From an uncultured Caulobacter sp. (GTDB lineage Bacteria > Pseudomonadota > Alphaproteobacteria > Caulobacterales > Caulobacteraceae): a DNA stretch of 10,886 nucleotides. The notes beneath the pieces were generated by a model. The model did no database searches. It was not told the DNA's origin and was given only the letters and a program-made list of their open reading frames with translations. The translations under genes were made by a program, and so were the position numbers. Location of the stretch: assembly GCA_937991555.1 (NCBI GenBank), contig CALKHU010000019.1, positions 1 through 10,886 on the forward strand, in the 5' to 3' direction. Shown piece after piece: positions 6,440 to 10,886 of this stretch. Positions within the stretch are counted from its first letter, which is position 1, and each line of letters opens with the position of its first letter.

Positions 6440-7015
6440 CTATTCCCGCGCCACGTCCCGCAGGTTCACCAGCACCTTCGGCGTGTCCTTGCGCAGGCCG
6501 GCGCGGACGACGGCGGGCGGGGCGAGGATGCGGGCGGCGAGCCGATTTTCGTAGGTCACGCGGGTCCAGCCGGCGTTGTCGAGCGCGGTCAGGGTCCATT
6601 GCCCTTCCATGGCCTTCAGGTCGCCGTCGACGCGGTGGAAGCGGATGCGGCGGTAGGGCTCGTAGTCCGACCGGAACACGTTGCGCAGGGTGGGCAGCAG
6701 CAGGTTGCCCTTCGTCACATGCTCGCGGATGTCCCAGCCGGCGCCCTGTTGCAACACCCGGCAGCGGGTGACGCTGGCCACCAGCTTCGAGGCGAAGCGG
6801 CAGTCGGTCATCGCCTTCCAGATGCGCTCGGCCGGCGCCGGGATGTCGATCGCGGCGTGGATGCGCGCGCTTTCCCCATCCGGGTCCAGCGTCACCGAGA
6901 TCCACGGCAGGCCGGCCCGCAGCGTGCGCGAGGCGTCGCCGGGCAACGGCGCGGCGAGCGCGGCGCTGGCGACCCCCATCGCCAGCGCCATCGACAGTGC
7001 GGCCCTCCGGATCAT
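6440..7015 (-). CDS. Secreted SRPBCC-superfamily (polyketide cyclase/START-like) protein
   Basis: A 191-residue protein with a clear Sec signal peptide, MIRRAALSMALAMGVASAALA, probably cleaved before APLPGD, so it is exported to the periplasm. The mature part has the START/Bet v1-like pattern: a strand ending in IHAAIDIPAPAERIWKAMTD (the usual opening strand and helix of SRPBCC proteins), then ASVTRCRVLQQGAGWDIREH, IRFHRVDGDLKAMEGQWTLT and a TRVTYENRLAA strand, ending with the long helix APPAVVRAGLRKDTPKVLVNL. Such proteins hold a hydrophobic ligand in a cavity; the ligand is unknown. ATG 7015 is chosen because GGAGGG lies about 8 nt upstream and the signal peptide starts there; the frame is open further upstream but without protein-like content. 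It is convergent with tyrA. Confidence 0.86.
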   Translation of the reverse strand: MIRRAALSMALAMGVASAALAAPLPGDASRTLRAGLPWISVTLDPDGESARIHAAIDIPAPAERIWKAMTDCRFASKLVASVTRCRVLQQGAGWDIREHVTKGNLLLPTLRNVFRSDYEPYRRIRFHRVDGDLKAMEGQWTLTALDNAGWTRVTYENRLAARILAPPAVVRAGLRKDTPKVLVNLRDVARE

Positions 7016-7197
7016 CGACCCGCCCTCCAAAGCCTGCCTCCGCGTCGATCGGGAGGCTACGCCGGAGCCCTGTCGCGTCCAGTCGACTCGGCCGGCGCGG
7101 GAGCCTCCCCGCCCGGCGCCGTCGCTAGCGGGAGCGTGCGACAGCTGCGCAACAGGTCTGCGACAGTGAAACAACGCCGACGTCGCAGGTCGACATC
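7016..7197. other. Gene-poor region upstream of the orphan terminator
   Basis: The 328-bp gap between the SRPBCC gene and the thioesterase contains no convincing gene in this first part. It must hold the promoter of the SRPBCC gene and probably that of a plus-strand transcript ending at the terminator downstream. A direct repeat TGCGACAG occurs at 7137-7144 and 7159-7166, 22 bp apart (about two helical turns), which could be a regulator-binding pair. No convincing -35/-10 pair is recognisable. Confidence 0.4.
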
Positions 7198-7236
7198 GTG
7201 CACACCCTCAAGCAGGTCGTCTGCGTGAAGGGCTAG
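7198..7236 (+). CDS. Possible 12-codon ORF ending at the terminator
   Basis: GTG at 7198 opens a short frame, (M)HTLKQVVCVKG, whose TAG stop ends one base before the terminator stem. An AGG lies 8 nt upstream. The same frame reads TPTSQVD before the GTG, back to a stop at 7126, without a usable start. It could be a leader peptide or chance; the 12 codons alone are not proof of translation. Confidence 0.2.
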   Translation: MHTLKQVVCVKG

Positions 7237-7237
7237 G

Positions 7238-7273
7238 GAAACCCGTCTGCCGTCCGGCAGGCGGGTTTCTTTT
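7238..7273 (+). terminator. Strong Rho-independent terminator
   Basis: GAAACCCGTCTGCC (7238-7251), loop GTCC, then GGCAGGCGGGTTTC (7256-7269): a 14-bp stem with a single G-U pair, followed by TTTT. The T-run exists only for plus-strand transcription, yet no ordinary plus-strand gene precedes it (tyrA ends more than 800 bp upstream, and the gene in between is on the opposite strand). It therefore ends a small RNA or tiny transcript, or attenuates transcription into the thioesterase gene. Confidence 0.9.
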
Positions 7274-7284
7274 CGAAACTTAAC

Positions 7285-7312
7285 TTGCGCTGCGGGGCGG
7301 CGGCGGTACTGA
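7285..7312 (+). promoter_or_regulatory. Weak candidate promoter of the thioesterase gene
   Basis: TTGCGC at 7285-7290 and TACTGA at 7307-7312 are 16 bp apart, just after the terminator and about 31 bp before the thioesterase start. Both hexamers match consensus only partly. Some promoter should lie here if the terminator is efficient. Confidence 0.25.
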
Positions 7313-7343
7313 GATCGTCCGCGACATGCCTGCCGGAGCGCCG

Positions 7344-8159
7344 ATGACCGCCCTTCACCCCCTCGACCAGGCCACAGCCCTGACGCCCGCCGGCGACCGG
7401 CGCGCGACCGGCCACACCAGCCCGCACTACTGGAACATGGCCGGCCCGTTCGGCGGCGCCACGGCGGCGACGCTGCTGCGGGCGGTGCTGGACGACCCGG
7501 CCCGGATCGGCGACCCGCTGGCCCTGACCGTGAACTTCTGCGCCCCGATCGCCGAGGGCGGGTTCGAGGTCGTCTGGCGCGAGATGCGGGCCGGCAAGAC
7601 CACCCAGCACTGGAACGTCGAGATGCGGCAGGGCGGCCAGGTCGTGTCGACAGCCTCGGTCGTCTGCGCCCGCCGTCGCGAGACCTGGACCCACCGTCCG
7701 GGCGTCATGCCCGCGGTTCCGCCGGCCGACGCGGTCCCCGCCCTGGACCTTCAGGGCCGCGGCGGCTGGCTGGAACGCTACGGCTTCCGCTTCGTCGAGG
7801 GCGCGCCGCGGTGGGGCGAGGAGCCGCCCGCCCAACCGCGCAGCGCCCGCTCCGTGCTCTGGCTGAACGACCTGCCGGACCGCCCGCTGGACTTCGTGTC
7901 GCTGGCCGCGCTCAGCGACGCCTTCTTCGTGCGCATCATCCAGGTGCGCGGCACGCGCCAGCCGATGGGCACGGTGACCCTGACCACCTACTTCCACGCC
8001 GCCCAGGCCGTGCTGGACGCCAACGGCGCCGCGCCGGTCCTCGGCGTGGCGGACGCCAGGATTTTTCATGACAACTTCCACGACCAGGACGTCAGCCTGT
8101 GGACCTCGGGCGGCGTGCTGCTGGCCACCGGGGTGCAGGTGGCGTGGTTCAAGGAGTAG
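7344..8159 (+). CDS. Acyl-CoA thioesterase, double-hotdog TesB-like family
   Basis: Predicted cytoplasmic hydrolase of acyl-CoA thioesters, substrate unknown. The 271 residues form two hotdog domains. The first (about 22-110) has HYWNMAGPFGGATAATLLRA, the family's Gly-rich helix start, and TTQHWNVEMRQGGQVVSTAS, the typical strand that contacts the acyl-CoA. The second (about 145-270) has LPDRPLDFVSLAALSDAF, with D192 in the position usual for the catalytic aspartate, and TVTLTTYFHA. It ends with the conserved ATGVQVAWFKE strand. I chose ATG 7344 because GGAG lies 5 nt upstream; ATG 7326 is in frame but has only a weak site. It has its own 70-bp leader after the terminator and is convergent with the HTH gene, whose stop is 16 bp away. 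Confidence 0.88.
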   Translation: MTALHPLDQATALTPAGDRRATGHTSPHYWNMAGPFGGATAATLLRAVLDDPARIGDPLALTVNFCAPIAEGGFEVVWREMRAGKTTQHWNVEMRQGGQVVSTASVVCARRRETWTHRPGVMPAVPPADAVPALDLQGRGGWLERYGFRFVEGAPRWGEEPPAQPRSARSVLWLNDLPDRPLDFVSLAALSDAFFVRIIQVRGTRQPMGTVTLTTYFHAAQAVLDANGAAPVLGVADARIFHDNFHDQDVSLWTSGGVLLATGVQVAWFKE

Positions 8160-8175
8160 CGCCCCCGGCCGCGCC

Positions 8176-8448
8176 TCAGAGGCCAGCCGAAACCACCGCC
8201 TGACGCACGCTGACCGGGTCGCGGGCGATGACCTTCAGATAGGCGCGAAACGCCGCGTTCGGCCGCGCCCGGCCGGCCTCGACGTCGCGCAGGGCGGCGG
8301 GATCGATGGCGAAGGAGCGGGCGAAGGCGTCCTGGCTCAGACCCGTCAGCCAGCGCACCCGTTGCACCTCGGCCCGGGCGCAGATGGCCTCGGCCGGCGA
8401 GGCGGCGTCATCGGCGGGAAGGTCGGGGCGGGGCTGCGGCAGGCTCAT
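8176..8448 (-). CDS. Small XRE/HigA-like helix-turn-helix protein
   Basis: A 90-residue DNA-binding protein. The helix-turn-helix spans about residues 36-58, LSQDAFARSFAIDPAALRDV, followed by EAGRARPNAAFRAYLKVI and DPVSVRQAV, the arrangement seen in HigA/NadS-type antitoxins and small XRE repressors. The first 22 residues are proline/alanine-rich and probably disordered. A strong ribosome site (GGAG, 7 nt) supports ATG 8448. No RelE/HigB-like or other toxin gene is adjacent: the neighbours are a thioesterase (convergent) and a lipoprotein (same strand, 94 bp upstream). It may therefore be a solitary regulator or an orphan antitoxin. An imperfect palindrome upstream could be its operator. Confidence 0.85.
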   Translation of the reverse strand: MSLPQPRPDLPADDAASPAEAICARAEVQRVRWLTGLSQDAFARSFAIDPAALRDVEAGRARPNAAFRAYLKVIARDPVSVRQAVVSAGL

Positions 8449-8482
8449 GGATCGACTCCGTCACTGAAGGCCCCCGCCGCCC

Positions 8483-8498
8483 GGAGCGTTTACGCCCC
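8483..8498. promoter_or_regulatory. Imperfect palindrome, possible HTH-protein operator
   Basis: GGAGCGTTTACGCCCC has matching half sites (GG.GCGT and ACGC.CC) around a TT centre. It lies 35-50 bp upstream of the HTH gene start, where an autoregulating XRE protein would bind. A second, weaker GCAC-N9-GTGC inverted pair is at 8499-8515. Both are suggestions from position and symmetry only. Confidence 0.35.
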
Positions 8499-8542
8499 GC
8501 ACATTGCATCAGTGCGACGGGAAGGAGTCGGTTTGGGGGCGG

Positions 8543-9427
8543 TCAGGAAGGCATCTGGTCCGGCCCGATCCATTTGGCTGTGCGGGCAGTTCGGTCGATG
8601 GCCTGTTCCAGCAGAGTGACCTCCCAAGGCATGCCGACCAGCGCGCCGTCGTAGTCCTCCACGGTCTTGCTCAGTCCTCCATGCGTGATGGTCACTGTGT
8701 AGGTTGCCCCGTCCGTGATGTCCGCGCGATAGACATCCTTCAAGTCAAAGAAGCCTGCAGCACGGGCGCGGTCGAGAAGGGCGGCGACAGCGCTTGGCTC
8801 GATGCTACCTCGCGCCGCGCCGCGCTGAGCGACATAGGCTTCTCCCTGCCAGGTAACTTCGCCCGAGCCTTCGATCGTGACCGTGTAGGCGGGGCAGGAC
8901 CCGAAACACCCTGTTCGGGAGAGAACGAAGCGGGTGCCGGCGAGCGAGCCATCGGGAAACGTGCGCGATGGCGGTGGCGGCGTGCGGTTCTCGACCAGCG
9001 GAATGAACAACTCGACGTGCGCGGTGACCGGCCGACCCTCAACGGTAAATGGCGCGAAGCGGAGGCTCCGTACCTGAGCAAGGGCCTGGCCCGAGGTCTC
9101 GGCGGTCTGGGGCGCGCCAAGAACCCCTTCCCGGGCCGAAACGATCCGCGCCGACAGCACACGCCCGTTCGGCCCGACCGTTGCGGCAACACGGACCGAG
9201 GGAAACGGCAAGCCGATAGCTGCCGGGGACGGCTCGGCGAAGATCGGCTGCAGATCCGTCAGCCGATGCTCAACAGTTTCCGCGCGGCCGGGAGCGTAAG
9301 CCTCAGCGCGCCAAGCAGCCACCGCGTCGTAGGCTATCGCATCCTCCGGCGGCAGTTGTGTCATTGCCGGGCCGCAGCCGGCGATGAGCAGAAGGAGCGA
9401 AATGGCGGTCATGCGAGCGGTCTGCAT
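8543..9427 (-). CDS. Lipoprotein with TonB-C-like and DUF6438 domains
   Basis: Function unknown. The 294-residue protein starts at ATG 9427, with AGGA 7 nt upstream. It has a lipoprotein signal, MTAISLLLLIAGC, with C18 as the lipidated residue; the following glycine gives no inner-membrane retention signal, so the outer membrane is likely. Residues about 72-145 resemble a TonB C-terminal domain (VRVAATVGPNGRVLSARIV, then VRSLRFAPFTVEGRPVTAHV). Residues about 165-278 match DUF6438: SRTGCFGSCPAYTVTIEG with C174 and C178, then FFDLKDVYRADITDGATYTV and the KTVEDYDG strand. The linker is proline-rich (TPPPPS). There is no TonB membrane anchor, so energy transduction is unlikely. By hand count 24 of the first 82 codons end in A or T, against about 1 in 80 in tyrA, which suggests a different history from its neighbours. 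Confidence 0.85.
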   Translation of the reverse strand: MQTARMTAISLLLLIAGCGPAMTQLPPEDAIAYDAVAAWRAEAYAPGRAETVEHRLTDLQPIFAEPSPAAIGLPFPSVRVAATVGPNGRVLSARIVSAREGVLGAPQTAETSGQALAQVRSLRFAPFTVEGRPVTAHVELFIPLVENRTPPPPSRTFPDGSLAGTRFVLSRTGCFGSCPAYTVTIEGSGEVTWQGEAYVAQRGAARGSIEPSAVAALLDRARAAGFFDLKDVYRADITDGATYTVTITHGGLSKTVEDYDGALVGMPWEVTLLEQAIDRTARTAKWIGPDQMPS

Positions 9428-9462
9428 GCGACGATCCTAGATTGAGATTTTCCAGGTCGCTA

Positions 9463-10886
9463 CTATGCTTCGTGCGTCCCCAAAAACTCAGCCGTCGCCT
9501 CGATCGCCTCGACCAGGCCCACGCGCTGCAGTTCCACCCCCTCGGGCAGGCCGCTGAACAGCCGTGTCGGGGCGGCCGCGTCGAGCATCACGAAGACGCC
9601 CTTGTCGTCGGCGCGCCGGATCAGGCGCCCGAACGCCTGCGCCAGCCGCGCGCGGGCGATGCCGTCGTCGTAGCCCTTGCCGCCGAAGCGCTGGCGGCGG
9701 GCCTTGTGCAGGATGTCGGGGCGCGGCCAGGGCATGCGGTCGAAGACCAGCAGCCGCAGGGAGCGACCGGGCACGTCGACGCCGTCGCGCACGGCGTCGG
9801 TGCCCAGCAGGCAGGCGTCCTCCTCGGCGCGGAAGATGTCGACGAGGGCGCCGACCTCCAGCGGGTCGACGTGCTGGGCGTAGAGGGCCAGGCCCTTGTC
9901 GGCCAGCGGCGCGGCGATCCGTTCGTGCACCGCGCGCAGGCGGCGGATGGCGGTGAACAGGCCGAGGCCCCCGCCCCCGGCGGCGAGGAACAGCTCTCGC
10001 ATGGCGGCGGCGACCTGGCGCGGGTCGTCCTTGCCGACGTCGGTGACCACGAAGGCGCGGGTGTTGGCGGCGTAGTCGAACGGCGAAGCCAGGCGCAGCG
10101 TCTGGGGCCGGTCGGGCAGGCGCGCGGCCCCCGTGCGCATCTCCGCCAGCGCGAACGGGTCGTCCAGCGTGCTGTCGGCCAGGGTGGCGCTGGTGACGAG
10201 CACGCCGTGCGCCGGCGCGATAACGGCGGCGGTCAGCGGCTCGCTGGGGTCGACCCAGTGGCGGCGGCAGGCGGCGTCGACCACCCGGCCGTACAGGAAG
10301 GTGGCGTCGAACCAGTCGACGAAGTCGGGGTCGTCCTCGGCGTCCTCCTCGATCGCCTTCAGCATCGAGCGCCAGCCGGGCAGGCTCATGCGGGCGCGTC
10401 GGTCGAGCCCCCGCAGGGCCCCTTCAATTCTCGCCCGTTCGGAGGGCGGCAGCTCGTCGGTCTCATCGTCGAGGATGTCGGCGAGGCAGCGGGTCAGCGC
10501 CAGCAGCGGGGCCTCGATCCGCGCCAGGGCGGCGGCGGCGAGGGCGGCGGTGTCGCGGACCAGGTCGGTGGCCGGACGGGCGGCGCATTCCATGCCCTGG
10601 TCGCCCTGCGCAGCGCGGGCGCGCAGCTGTTCGATCACCGCGACCAGGAAGGCCTCGACCGGGCCGATCGGATTGGCCTGGCCGTCGGGCGGCGCGATGC
10701 GGCCGGACCAGCCCTCGCCGGGCAGGGCGGCGGCGGCGTGGACGGCGTCCTGCAGCGCGGCGCGGGCGTCCTCGCGGTCGCCGAGGATATCGAGCAGCCG
10801 CACCTCCAGCCCCCGGCCGCGACGGCCGCGCCCCTCCGGCCCACGAATCCAGCGGCGCAGTTCGGCGGTCTCGGCGCCGGACAGGG
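9463..10886 (-). CDS. DinG-like ATP-dependent DNA helicase, C-terminal part (5' end outside window)
   Basis: A superfamily 2 helicase of the DinG/XPD type, linked in the family to DNA repair and unwinding of structured DNA. Only the last 473 residues are visible, and the frame is open to the window edge. The C-terminal RecA-like domain shows AHGVLVTSATLADS, the segment GLGLFTAIRRLRAVHERI, motif V LLGTDAVRDGVDVPGRSLR followed by LVFDRMPWPRPDILHKARR, and motif VI QAFGRLIRRADDKGVFVMLD with the arginines that sense ATP. The ATP-binding Walker motifs and any Fe-S cysteines would be upstream and are not seen. An internal GTG at 10803 is not the real start, since the preceding codons (LSGAETAELRRWIRG) are coding-like. 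The gene ends 35 bp before the lipoprotein gene on the same strand. Confidence 0.93.
   Translation of the reverse strand, partial: LSGAETAELRRWIRGPEGRGRRGRGLEVRLLDILGDREDARAALQDAVHAAAALPGEGWSGRIAPPDGQANPIGPVEAFLVAVIEQLRARAAQGDQGMECAARPATDLVRDTAALAAAALARIEAPLLALTRCLADILDDETDELPPSERARIEGALRGLDRRARMSLPGWRSMLKAIEEDAEDDPDFVDWFDATFLYGRVVDAACRRHWVDPSEPLTAAVIAPAHGVLVTSATLADSTLDDPFALAEMRTGAARLPDRPQTLRLASPFDYAANTRAFVVTDVGKDDPRQVAAAMRELFLAAGGGGLGLFTAIRRLRAVHERIAAPLADKGLALYAQHVDPLEVGALVDIFRAEEDACLLGTDAVRDGVDVPGRSLRLLVFDRMPWPRPDILHKARRQRFGGKGYDDGIARARLAQAFGRLIRRADDKGVFVMLDAAAPTRLFSGLPEGVELQRVGLVEAIEATAEFLGTHEA

Noticed and set aside
5328..6905. A 525-codon minus-strand open frame across tyrA and the SRPBCC gene
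   Set aside because: It overlaps two well-supported genes in another frame and its translation is GC-rich low-complexity sequence.
8173..8183. GCCTCAGAGGC palindrome between the thioesterase and HTH genes
   Set aside because: The loop would be too small for a stable hairpin and there is no T-run, so I do not call a terminator.
8176..8448. Toxin-antitoxin operon
   Set aside because: Only the antitoxin-like HTH protein is present; neither adjacent gene resembles a toxin.
8504..9445. A 313-codon plus-strand open frame opposite the lipoprotein gene
   Set aside because: The minus-strand frame has a lipobox, a good ribosome site and two recognisable domains; the plus-strand one has none.

Overview
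The window is very GC-rich, densely packed bacterial DNA. Codons end almost always in G or C. The gene content (soluble PAS chemoreceptor, DUF2125 protein, chorismate mutase - HisC - cyclohexadienyl dehydrogenase cluster, DinG-type helicase) and the intergenic hairpin repeats point to an alphaproteobacterium. Caulobacterales (Caulobacter/Phenylobacterium/Brevundimonas-like) is my best guess; this is inference from gene style, not a database match.

Layout: (a) 1-1549, minus strand: a methyl-accepting chemotaxis protein that runs off the left edge before its stop. (b) 1729-2286, minus: a ChaC-type gamma-glutamylcyclotransferase, divergent by about 31 bp from (c) 2318-3268, plus: a membrane-anchored DUF2125 protein. 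(d) 3371-6401, plus: an aromatic amino acid cluster. Chorismate mutase, with a long unrecognised C-terminal extension, makes prephenate. A HisC-family aminotransferase and a TyrA-family dehydrogenase can carry prephenate on to tyrosine, and HisC also serves histidine synthesis. A pair of inverted, structurally related palindromic repeats lies between hisC and tyrA, and the second repeat appears to supply the tyrA ribosome binding site. (e) 6440-7015, minus: a secreted SRPBCC-fold protein, convergent with tyrA. (f) 7016-7343: a 328-bp gene-poor gap containing a very strong plus-strand intrinsic terminator with no conventional gene in front of it, so a small RNA, leader or tiny ORF is likely. 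(g) 7344-8159, plus: a double-hotdog acyl-CoA thioesterase. (h) 8176-8448, minus: a small XRE-type DNA-binding protein without a visible toxin partner. (i) 8543-9427, minus: a lipoprotein joining a TonB-C-like domain to a DUF6438 domain, with noticeably less GC-biased codons than its neighbours. (j) 9463-10886, minus: the C-terminal part of a DinG-like ATP-dependent helicase that runs off the right edge.

Most of the region is ordinary housekeeping chromosome. The points worth a second look are the repeat doublet with compensatory stem changes, the orphan terminator and its possible transcript, the chorismate mutase extension, and the compositionally distinct lipoprotein. I saw no prophage, insertion sequence, CRISPR array, tRNA or rRNA, and no clear previously undescribed multi-gene system.
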